A stretch of 14,826 nt of DNA, taken from the NCBI GenBank assembly GCA_002402905.1, contig DHGT01000001.1, forward strand, positions 1 to 14,826, read 5' to 3'. Positions 7,567 to 14,023 of this stretch are shown here, piece after piece. The number at the start of each line of letters is the position of its first letter. The stretch's first letter is position 1. The notes under the pieces are model-generated. The model did no database searches. It was not told the DNA's origin and saw only the letters and a list, made by a program, of their open reading frames with translations. Made by a program: the position numbers and the translations under genes. The DNA comes from Desulfatitalea sp. UBA4791. Its GTDB lineage: Bacteria; Desulfobacterota; Desulfobacteria; Desulfobacterales; Desulfosarcinaceae.

Positions 7567-8457
7567 TCATCGGTCATTTCCAAGCCGGATTTGCTGAGAT
7601 TTGCGTTGATCGGCGATTTGCAATTGCAACGTCACGCCCTGGGGCCTTGGATAGATGCGGCATTCCACGATGCCTTTCAATCGATCACTGTCCACCTCGA
7701 GGTCGAAGGTGCACCCCTTTCCGAGGGTTGCCGTTTGGGCCGCTTTTTCTTCCAACCCCGTTCCCTCCGCCCAGGGAAAGGCGTCGTGGAAGGCACTATT
7801 GATCGGATCGGGGCACTCCGGTGTCAACCACTCTCGAGCCGCGCGGTTCATGTAGCTGATGCGTCCGGTGCCGTCGAGAGAGACGAAGCCGTCGATCACA
7901 CTGTCCAGAATGAACAGCATGTCCCGGTTGGTTTGCAGCAGCACCTTTTCCACACGGCGCCGGTAGTCGATTTCCTGCTCCAGCCGCTGATTGGCCTGTT
8001 TGAGTTCTTCCGTACGCCGGGCCACCTTCTGCTCCAGCTCCTCATGGGCCCGCTTGAGCGCTTCTTCCTTCGCGGCCAGCTGTTTTTGGATTTCCCGATC
8101 GTTGACCACCCGCTGCACCACTTCGGGAAGGACCTCCAGCAGGCCGTTGGATTTGGTCAGATAATCTTTGGCCCCCTCTTTCAGAATCCTGGCCGCCAGC
8201 CTTTCGTCTCCCCGACCGGTGATCATCACCACCGAAACCTCTTTGTCGATCTGACGCAGGCGGTGGTAGAGCGCCAGGCCGGTGGTGTCCGGCAGATCGT
8301 AGTCGAGCAGGATCACATCAAAGTGTTGCGCCTGAAACTGCTCAAGGGCCGTCTTGCCGTTGCCGGCAAATTCTACCGTGTGTCCCGATGCCCAGAGCGA
8401 GTGGGCCTGGGCGTTGGCAGCCGGCTGACTATCTTCGACGATGAGCACGTTGGCCAT
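7567..8457 (-). CDS. Response regulator with receiver, coiled-coil and PAS domain, no output domain
   Basis: This is a 296-residue protein. The receiver (1-118) has E8/D9, phosphoacceptor D52 (VILLDYDLPD), switch T80 (VVMITGRGD) and K102. A charged coiled coil (about 122-172, KEEALKRAHEELEQKVARRT inside it) joins to a PAS domain (about 178-283, core ILDSVIDGFVSLDGTGRISY). No kinase, GGDEF, EAL, HD or DNA-binding domain follows the PAS domain, so the output is probably protein-protein contact within the chemotaxis complex. The ATG at 8457 lies inside the 3' part of the truncated receptor gene (85 nt overlap, different frame), and no clear ribosome site precedes it. Its TGA overlaps an ATG of the next gene as ATGA. 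The lack of a ribosome site may be a by-product of the deletion that truncated the receptor. Confidence 0.85.
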   Translation of the reverse strand: MANVLIVEDSQPAANAQAHSLWASGHTVEFAGNGKTALEQFQAQHFDVILLDYDLPDTTGLALYHRLRQIDKEVSVVMITGRGDERLAARILKEGAKDYLTKSNGLLEVLPEVVQRVVNDREIQKQLAAKEEALKRAHEELEQKVARRTEELKQANQRLEQEIDYRRRVEKVLLQTNRDMLFILDSVIDGFVSLDGTGRISYMNRAAREWLTPECPDPINSAFHDAFPWAEGTGLEEKAAQTATLGKGCTFDLEVDSDRLKGIVECRIYPRPQGVTLQLQIADQRKSQQIRLGNDR

Positions 8458-9707
8458 AGGTCATTTGAGGAAGAGGCCTCTTCGGCCGAGGCGGCCTGCT
8501 CGGTGGCCCCCTGGCTCATCTCCTCGCTGCTCGAGCTCAGTTCCTGGCTGCCCGAGGCCACATTATCGGCCGCGGACTGCACGTCGGCCACGATATTGCG
8601 AAGTTTTTCCACCATATTCTTCATGGCGTTGAGCAGTTGGCCGGTTTCGTCCTTGCTGTTGACTGCAATTTCCACGGTCAGGTCACCTTTGCTCAACTGT
8701 TCGGAGATACCCACCGCCTTGATGATGGGCGCAGTGATGGTGCGGGCGCCCAGCAAAATGACGACCGCGACGACCATACTCGTGACGATGGCAATGAGCA
8801 GGGTCGCATTACGAATGGCGTTGGAGGCGGCGAGAAACTCGCTCTCGTCCTGGGTGGCGCAAATGGACCAGCCGGCGATGGCGACCGGCGCGAAACCGGC
8901 GATCTTGTCGATCCCTTTGAAACGATACGATTCCACACCGGTCTGACCGGCCAGCATCTTGTCGTTGATGCTTTTCATTTCTTCCATCGTGGTGACATCC
9001 AGCTTGAGGATGTTTTCGGCCTTGGGGTGCGCCAGAATCATGCCGGCTTCGTTGATCATGTACCCGTAGCCGGTTTGGCCGATTTTACGGTTGGCAATCA
9101 GGTCCGTCAGATATTCCGCCTTGATCGCGATGCCCAACAGGCCGAGGAACTGCCTGCGCTCGCCCTGGATGGGAGCGCAGATGGTCAGCACCGGTTTGCC
9201 CGTTGCCTTGGAGACGACCATTTTGCCGATGATGGTCTTGCCGGCCGACTTGGTTTCCACGAAAAAGCCCTGTGTGGAGATGTCGATGTCCTGATAGCGG
9301 TCCCCGTTGTCGAGAATGCCGTTATACACCTGGCCCTTGGCGTCGGCGATGAAGATCCCCTGGTAGGTGTTCCCCATTTCCGAGAATTGCCGGGCCAGGG
9401 CGCCGAACACATCCTCGATGCGGTGCTGGGAACTTTCAATGCCATTGGACGCCACCGCTTCGGCCATTTCCCGGATTCTTTGCTGAGAGGCCATGGACGC
9501 CGCTTTGCTCATTTCGCTTTCCAGGATGTTCGTGGTCATTCGCGCCAGGTCCGAGGCAATGCCCTGGGCCTGCTCCATGGATTGCTTTTGCAGCGCATTG
9601 CCGGCTTTTTGAAAGGCGATAAAGCCGACCACAAAGACGGGCACCAGCACTAAAATGAGACCCCCGATGATCAGCTTCGATGAAATGGTTTTGAGATTGA
9701 TTTTCAT
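8373..9707 (-). CDS. Truncated methyl-accepting chemotaxis protein (sensor and HAMP retained, signalling domain lost)
   Basis: This is a 444-residue receptor remnant. It has a first membrane helix (about 12-32), a periplasmic Cache-type sensor (about 40-290, including DISTQGFFVETKSAGK at 142-157 and TGYGYMINEAGMILAHP at 212-228), a second membrane helix (about 300-320) and a HAMP domain (about 322-375). The start of the signalling helix follows (VASGSQELSSSSEEMSQG, 383-400). After AEEASSS at 408-414 the MCP sequence stops and the frame reads unrelated residues out of frame through the next gene. A normal receptor would continue for some 200 or more residues containing the methylation helices and the CheA/CheW-binding tip. 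The ATG at 9707 follows an AGGAGG by 10 nt. A longer in-frame start at 9752 lacks that support. It cannot signal to CheA in the ordinary way. This is a real deletion or an assembly collapse. Confidence 0.88.
   Translation of the reverse strand: MKINLKTISSKLIIGGLILVLVPVFVVGFIAFQKAGNALQKQSMEQAQGIASDLARMTTNILESEMSKAASMASQQRIREMAEAVASNGIESSQHRIEDVFGALARQFSEMGNTYQGIFIADAKGQVYNGILDNGDRYQDIDISTQGFFVETKSAGKTIIGKMVVSKATGKPVLTICAPIQGERRQFLGLLGIAIKAEYLTDLIANRKIGQTGYGYMINEAGMILAHPKAENILKLDVTTMEEMKSINDKMLAGQTGVESYRFKGIDKIAGFAPVAIAGWSICATQDESEFLAASNAIRNATLLIAIVTSMVVAVVILLGARTITAPIIKAVGISEQLSKGDLTVEIAVNSKDETGQLLNAMKNMVEKLRNIVADVQSAADNVASGSQELSSSSEEMSQGATEQAASAEEASSSNDLWPTCSSSKIVSRLPTPRPTRSGHRDTR
8470..8483. 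repeat. 14-bp perfect palindrome at the receptor truncation junction
   Basis: The sequence GAAGAGGCCTCTTC equals its own reverse complement. In the receptor frame it encodes part of AEEASS, the last recognisable MCP residues. The coding sequence loses MCP similarity about 6-9 nt further on. A palindrome at a breakpoint is consistent with hairpin-assisted deletion, but the codons for Glu-Glu-Ala-Ser-Ser can generate it by chance. Confidence 0.75.
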
Positions 9708-9717
9708 TGAACGCTTT

Positions 9718-9723
9718 CCTCCT
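9718..9723 (-). promoter_or_regulatory. Ribosome binding site of the first chemotaxis gene
   Basis: Minus strand AGGAGG with 10 nt to the ATG at 9707. It fixes the receptor start and makes the upstream ATG at 9752 unlikely. Confidence 0.8.
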
Positions 9724-9848
9724 GGATAAGTTGATCCGCTTTTTAGACCCAAAAAAATGATGCCAAACGATCAAATATTTTTTGATTTCAATGGGCAAAA
9801 AACCATTATGCGGAGTCCTGCCGCCGCAGATGAAATCATTCTACGGTA

Positions 9849-9874
9849 GTATCGTCATGCACAGAGCGCACTTA
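9849..9874 (-). promoter_or_regulatory. Weak candidate sigma-28-type promoter for the chemotaxis operon
   Basis: On the minus strand TAAG at 9874-9871 is followed after 14 nt by GACGATAC at 9856-9849. The flagellar sigma-28 consensus is TAAA, 15 nt, GCCGATAA. The match is 3 of 4 and 6 of 8, with spacing one short. It would leave a leader of about 140 nt before the ATG at 9707. The context (first gene of a chemotaxis operon) makes it reasonable, but the match is imperfect. Confidence 0.25.
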
Positions 9875-9965
9875 ACGATGAATTATGTGGGGTAAAATGG
9901 GGGGCGAATCCACCCGGGCCGGGTTTAATGAATCGCGTTCGGTTAGAATCGCCGCGTCAGACTGA

Positions 9966-11573
9966 TTAGGGCAGGGCGGGCGCGGATAGGGTTGGGCAAT
10001 TGCGGTTGTGGGTCCAGGACCAGTGCAGGCCTTCCGGTGCCTGCTGGTATTTTAAGAAGCCGCGCTCGTAGTAATTTTTAATGGTCCGCGCCACCAGGTT
10101 GGGGTCCATGCCGGTGGTGCGGGTCACATGGGCCGCCAGGGGGGCCGTGGGATCGGTCGTGTCTGCGGGCAGGGTTTCGCTTTCACTGATAATGTCTTCG
10201 GACAGGATGGCGTAGGCCAGCTTCATTCGATAGAAGCCCTCGAAGGTGAAAAATTCCTCGTCCGAACAGGTGCCTTGGCGGTAGCGGGCTTCCACGGTGT
10301 CTCTTTCCTCGATCTGCTTGCGGTAGGCGTCGGCCACGAAGGCGTCCATCTGTTCGGGCGTCAGGGCGGCGGTGCGCACGATGGCCTGGTTGGCGTCGTA
10401 CAGGCGCCATTCGTCGGTAAGGATGGAAAGATCGTATTGCTCGATGTTTTCTCTGATCGTGGTGCCGGGAAAGGGGGAGAGGAAATGAAAGCCGTATTCG
10501 ATGCCCAGGGATTCGGCGAACCGACGGGTCTCTTCCAGGGTGTCCGGGGTCTCGCCGGGCAGTCCCACCATGAACGAGGCGTGGGTGCGCAGACCGGCGG
10601 CTTTGCTCCACGCCACGGCCTGGCGTGCCTGGGCCAGGGTAATGCCCTTTTTGACCCGCTTGAGCATCTCGGCGTTGCCCGATTCGATGCCGAAGCTGAT
10701 GCTGTAGCAACCGGCCGATCGCATATCCTGGAGCAGTTCCGGGTCCACTGTGTTGACCCGGGCGAAGACACTCCAGATGAAGTCGAGGTTGCGGCGCCGG
10801 ATTTCCGCGCAAAGGGCGTGCACCCGTTTCCGGTTGGCGGTGAACAGGTCGTCGGCCACGTTGATGATCGTCATGCCTTCGGCCAGCAACCCCTGGATTT
10901 CGTCCACCACCCGGGCGGGATCTCTGAGGCGGGGTTTGTGGCCCACCATGCGTCGGCCCAGGCAGAAGATGCACTGGTTGGGGCAGCCCCGGCTGGTGAT
11001 GATGCTCACCGGAAATCCCAGGGCCTCGTAGCGGGACATGGGAAGCAGATGCCGGGCCGGCAGCGGCAAGGCATCCAGGTCGGCGATCAGGGGGCGGGCC
11101 GGGGTTCGCAGCACCTGGTCGTCCTGACGAAAGGCGATGCCCTCGATGGCCGGCCACGCAGTGGGGGATTGGACCGCCGGGATCAGATCGTGCAGGGTCT
11201 GCTCGGCCTCGCCGATGACGATCAGGTCGAGCTGGGGATAGCGACGCAGGGTGTTTTCCACGTCAAAACTGACGTGCGGACCGCCCATCATGGTGATGAC
11301 CTGCGGCAAGTGGGTCTTGGCGTCCTGAATGATACCGATGGCCTGGGGAAAGTTCATGGTCACCGAGGTGGCGCCCACCACATCGGGCCGAAACGCGTCC
11401 AGGGCCGCCCTCAATTTTTCGGGGGTGTACTTGCTGACGATATAATCGAAGATTCTCACCTCGGCACCGGCCGCTTCGCAGGCGGCGGCCACATAGCAGA
11501 GTCCCAGGGGAGGTGACGGCGCCTCTTCGAGGGGATAGGGCGGGGCGATCAGGGCGATTTTCAATTTTTTCAT
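9966..11573 (-). CDS. B12-binding-type radical SAM protein
   Basis: This is a 535-residue radical SAM enzyme of the cobalamin-binding-domain class. The N-terminal Rossmann-like B12-binding-type domain (2-135) opens KKLKIALIAPPYPLEEAP and contains MMGGPHVSF and IVIGEAE. The radical SAM core (about 185-395) has the cluster motif C197-x3-C201-x2-C204 (RGCPNQCIFC). Further core elements are DDLFTANRKR, SFGIESGNAEML and FMVGLPGETPDT. The last 130 residues include a helix-turn-helix-like stretch (around 482-510). Family members catalyse radical methylations, ring contractions and lipid or cofactor modifications, and nothing here fixes the substrate. The ATG at 11573 starts the conserved fold; an ATG at 11591 would add six residues. 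Neither has a ribosome site. It follows the acyl-CoA synthetase by 76 nt and may share its transcript. Confidence 0.88.
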   Translation of the reverse strand: MKKLKIALIAPPYPLEEAPSPPLGLCYVAAACEAAGAEVRIFDYIVSKYTPEKLRAALDAFRPDVVGATSVTMNFPQAIGIIQDAKTHLPQVITMMGGPHVSFDVENTLRRYPQLDLIVIGEAEQTLHDLIPAVQSPTAWPAIEGIAFRQDDQVLRTPARPLIADLDALPLPARHLLPMSRYEALGFPVSIITSRGCPNQCIFCLGRRMVGHKPRLRDPARVVDEIQGLLAEGMTIINVADDLFTANRKRVHALCAEIRRRNLDFIWSVFARVNTVDPELLQDMRSAGCYSISFGIESGNAEMLKRVKKGITLAQARQAVAWSKAAGLRTHASFMVGLPGETPDTLEETRRFAESLGIEYGFHFLSPFPGTTIRENIEQYDLSILTDEWRLYDANQAIVRTAALTPEQMDAFVADAYRKQIEERDTVEARYRQGTCSDEEFFTFEGFYRMKLAYAILSEDIISESETLPADTTDPTAPLAAHVTRTTGMDPNLVARTIKNYYERGFLKYQQAPEGLHWSWTHNRNCPTLSAPALP

Positions 11574-11600
11574 GGAGGGGGTGGATATCATGGTGGTGAA

Positions 11601-11650
11601 GAAGTTTAAAGTTTAAAGTGAAAAGTATGAAAGTCGGAAAGTATGAAAGT
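11601..11650 (-). repeat. Short tandem array of seven AAAGT-type units with 7-8 nt period
   Basis: On the plus strand AAAGT begins at 11608, 11615, 11622, 11630, 11638 and 11646, preceded by a variant GAAGT at 11601. Spacing is 7, 7, 7, 8, 8, 8. On the transcribed sense this is a pyrimidine-rich ACTTT series. It begins at the stop codon of the acyl-CoA synthetase and runs to about 28 nt before the radical SAM start at 11573. It may be a degenerate microsatellite or a protein or RNA recognition array. It replaces any normal ribosome site region upstream of the radical SAM gene. Confidence 0.8.
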
Positions 11651-13170
11651 TAAGGCGTTCTGTCGATCATTTTCCTCAGCTCCTTGCGCAGGATCTTGCC
11701 GACCAGGCTCTTGGGCAGGGCCTGGAGGAAGACGACCTCCTTGGGGGACTTGAAGCGCTTGAGTTTGCCCTGGCAATAGGCGATGATCTCCTCGGCAGTG
11801 GCGCTTTTACCGGGGGCCAGGACCACGAAGGCCTTGATATTTTCTCCGTAGACCTCGTCGGGCATGCCCACCACGGCCGCTTCGTTGACGCTGGGGTGGC
11901 TGTAGAGCACCTCTTCGATCTCCCGGGGAGCGATGTTTTCACCGCCCTTGATGATCAAGTCCTTTTTGCGTTCGGTGATGAAGAAATAGCCGTCCTCGTC
12001 CTGGTATCCAACGTCGCCGGTATAGAGCCAGCCGTCCTTGATCACTTTCGCGGTCTCCTCGGGCTTGTTCCAGTAGCCCTTCATGATCTGGGGACCGGCG
12101 ATGAGGATTTCGCCCTGTTGTCCCGGGGGAAGTTCGTTGCCCTGGTCGTCGACCACCTTCATCCGGGTGCCCTTCATGGGCAGGCCGATGGAGCCGACCT
12201 TCTTGACGCCGTTGAAGGGGTTGGCGGAATTGTTGGCGCCGGCCTCGGTCAATCCCCAGCCCTCGGTGATTTCGGCCCCGAAGGTCTCCTTGAAGCGCTG
12301 CCAGGTGTCCAGGGTCAGAGGCGCCGAGCCCGAAATCCAGTACTTCATGGAGCTCAAATCGTATTTTTTCGGATTCGGATGCATCAGCATGTACACGTAC
12401 AGGGTGGGCACGGCCGCCATGATGTCGGCCTTGTTCTTTTCGATGGCGGCGAAGATGGCGTCGATGCCGATGGCCGGCAGGACCACCGTTTTCCCGCCGC
12501 CCACGATGTGGCCGTAATTCAGGCTGGCGATGCCGTAGGAGTGGCACAGGGGCAGCACGTTGATGCTGGTCAGGCCCGACGGCAGCCCCACGGTGTCGTT
12601 CTGCATCACGGCATTGATGTAGAGACTGTGGTGGGTGTGCATGACGCCCTTGGGCATTCCCGTGGTGCCGGCCGTGTAGATCAGGGCGGCCAGATCGTCG
12701 TCGGCGGTGGGCGTCATTTCGATGGTGTCGTCGTTTTGTTCGATCAGGTCGTGGAACGAGAGGGTGCCGGCCGGTGCGTCACGCTCGGTCAGAATGACGT
12801 GTTGCACCTCGGGCGCCGTCTTGCGGCACGCCTCGATTTTGGTCAGGAAGACCTTGCTGCTGATGACCGCTTTGGCGCCGGTGTCCTTGTAGATATAGGC
12901 GGTTTCCGCATCACCGACCATGAAGTTGATCGGCACGATGACGGCCCCCACGATATAGACGGCCTGGAAGCTCAGGTAGACCTCCGGGCAGTTGGGCATC
13001 TGGATGATGACCCGGTCGTCTTTGCCAATGCCTATTTTTTTCAATGCATTGGCGAGCTTGTGGGCCATTTGGCGCATCTGGACGTTGGTGTATTCCCGGT
13101 CGTTGAAGATGACCGCGACGTGTTCTCCAAAGCGCTCGATTTCCTTTTGGGGCAACTCTGCAAGGTTCAT
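11650..13170 (-). CDS. AMP-forming acyl-CoA synthetase (fatty-acid-CoA ligase type)
   Basis: This is a 506-residue ANL-superfamily ligase, expected to activate a carboxylic acid with ATP and CoA to the acyl-CoA. The phosphate-binding loop YTAGTTGMPKGVMHTH (165-180) and the adenine motif GWGLTEAG (304-311, with W where Y is common) are present. So are YTGD (383-386), the hinge RKKDLIIKGGENI (401-413) and the C-terminal catalytic lysine K492 in PKSLVGKILRKEL (487-499). The length matches the family. GGGAGGAG seven or so bases before the ATG at 13170 supports the start. It is 44 nt downstream of the dehydrogenase gene. With the CoA-transferase/GNAT fusion and the dehydrogenase upstream, it suggests catabolism or salvage of a carboxylic acid. 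Chain length cannot be read from the sequence. The lysine is of the kind regulated by acetylation in other bacteria. Confidence 0.93.
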   Translation of the reverse strand: MNLAELPQKEIERFGEHVAVIFNDREYTNVQMRQMAHKLANALKKIGIGKDDRVIIQMPNCPEVYLSFQAVYIVGAVIVPINFMVGDAETAYIYKDTGAKAVISSKVFLTKIEACRKTAPEVQHVILTERDAPAGTLSFHDLIEQNDDTIEMTPTADDDLAALIYTAGTTGMPKGVMHTHHSLYINAVMQNDTVGLPSGLTSINVLPLCHSYGIASLNYGHIVGGGKTVVLPAIGIDAIFAAIEKNKADIMAAVPTLYVYMLMHPNPKKYDLSSMKYWISGSAPLTLDTWQRFKETFGAEITEGWGLTEAGANNSANPFNGVKKVGSIGLPMKGTRMKVVDDQGNELPPGQQGEILIAGPQIMKGYWNKPEETAKVIKDGWLYTGDVGYQDEDGYFFITERKKDLIIKGGENIAPREIEEVLYSHPSVNEAAVVGMPDEVYGENIKAFVVLAPGKSATAEEIIAYCQGKLKRFKSPKEVVFLQALPKSLVGKILRKELRKMIDRTP

Positions 13171-13214
13171 CCGCTCTCCTCCCTTTCGTGCAGTTGGGTG
13201 ATCGATGTTCCTTT

Positions 13215-13979
13215 CTATGTCGACGAATAGCCGCCATCGATGGTCACCACCGTGCCGGTGATGTACTTGGCGCAGTCGGACGCGAGAAACGCCACCAGAC
13301 GGGCGACATCCTCGGGATCGCCGGGCGGTGGGTCGCTGGGCATCAGATCCTGCCAGCGGTCGGCATCCTCGAATTTGGCCTGGGCCACGCTGCGCAACAG
13401 CGCCTCCAGCCGTTCGGTCTTGATCAGCCCCGGATTGATGGCCACCACCCGGATGCCGTCGCGCAGGCTTTTACCCCCCATCGCAGTGGTGAAGGCCATG
13501 AGGGCCGCATTGCCGGTGCCGCCGGCGATATAATCGGGCAGGGGGCGTTGGCCGGCCGCACCGATCACATTGACGATGACACCCTTGCCACGGCTGCGCA
13601 TCCGGTCGTAGACCGCCCGGGTCAGATTGATGTAGCCGAACACCTTCAGGTCCCAGGCCTCTCGCCATTGCGCTTCGTCGATTTGCCAGAGATTGCCCCG
13701 GGGGATGGCGCCGGCGTTGTTGACCAGTATATCGATATCCTTGCACGCGGCCGCCAGCTTGCGAGCCTGGTCCCCGATGCTCAGGTCCAGGGGATGGAGG
13801 GTTACGGAGACGCGATGTTTCGATTCGATCTTCTTTTGGGTATCGCGCAACTGCGTTTCATCCCTCGCGGCCAGATGCAGGTTGCAGCCTTCGGCAGCGA
13901 GTGTTTCGGCCGTCGCTCGGCCGATGCCCTTGGAGCCGCCGGTGATCAGAACGGATTTTCCTTTCAAACCTAAGTCCAT
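13215..13979 (-). CDS. Divergent short-chain dehydrogenase/reductase lacking the classical catalytic tetrad
   Basis: This is a 254-residue SDR-fold protein. The cofactor loop TGGSKGIG (13-20), LDLS (64-67) and NNAG (87-90) indicate an intact Rossmann fold, and the C-terminal TGTVVTIDGG is typical. The Asn-Ser-Tyr-Lys tetrad is mostly absent when aligned to FabG. Asn is K112 (DLKVFGYI), Ser is G140 (NVIGAAG), Tyr150 is kept, and the Lys four residues later is G154 (DYIAGGTGNAAL), followed by a three-residue insertion. From memory, a subgroup of annotated short-chain dehydrogenases shares the IGAAG and Y-x-x-G-x-x-GNAAL pattern, so this looks like a family trait and not damage. The ATG at 13979 follows an AGGAGG. 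It sits 44 nt from each neighbour. The substrate is unknown, and K112 might replace the missing lysine. Confidence 0.88.
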   Translation of the reverse strand: MDLGLKGKSVLITGGSKGIGRATAETLAAEGCNLHLAARDETQLRDTQKKIESKHRVSVTLHPLDLSIGDQARKLAAACKDIDILVNNAGAIPRGNLWQIDEAQWREAWDLKVFGYINLTRAVYDRMRSRGKGVIVNVIGAAGQRPLPDYIAGGTGNAALMAFTTAMGGKSLRDGIRVVAINPGLIKTERLEALLRSVAQAKFEDADRWQDLMPSDPPPGDPEDVARLVAFLASDCAKYITGTVVTIDGGYSST

Positions 13980-14023
13980 GGGGCCTCCTGATATTGACTG
14001 ACTGGTTTTCTATGGTACCGGAT

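Larger units (their letters stand above)
9708..9965 (-). other. Intergenic region upstream of the chemotaxis operon
   Basis: This is the longest gene-free stretch of the window and is clearly more AT-rich than the genes, as expected for a promoter region. It contains an inverted repeat ATCAAA-5 nt-TTTGAT (9770-9786). It also has a divergent pair of TGATTTCA (9783-9790) and TGAAATCA (9831-9838), and a short ACCCG-GGC-CGGGT hairpin (9912-9924) just after the radical SAM gene. I see no open reading frame or RNA gene in it. The hairpin has no following T-run, so it is not a convincing intrinsic terminator. Confidence 0.6.

Noticed and set aside
7552..8946. Plus-strand open frame of 464 codons across the receiver-PAS gene and the receptor
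   Set aside because: It spans two minus-strand genes with strong domain evidence, and its product has no recognisable domain.
9735..9765. TGGCATCATTTTTTTGG as a sigma-54 promoter
   Set aside because: The GG of the -24 element is present, but the invariant GC of the -12 element is missing at the correct distance.
9912..9924. Hairpin ACCCG-GGC-CGGGT as an intrinsic terminator for the radical SAM gene
   Set aside because: The stem is only 5 bp and no T-run follows on the sense strand.
10128..11516. Long plus-strand open frame of 462 codons opposite the radical SAM gene
   Set aside because: Its product is rich in Gly, His, Val and Gln with no motif. It mirrors a gene with clear radical SAM motifs, which is typical of a GC-rich antisense shadow.
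11896..13230. Long plus-strand open frame of 444 codons opposite the acyl-CoA synthetase
   Set aside because: The composition is that of a reversed coding strand (runs of Asp-His-Val-Gly), and the minus strand carries all ANL ligase motifs.
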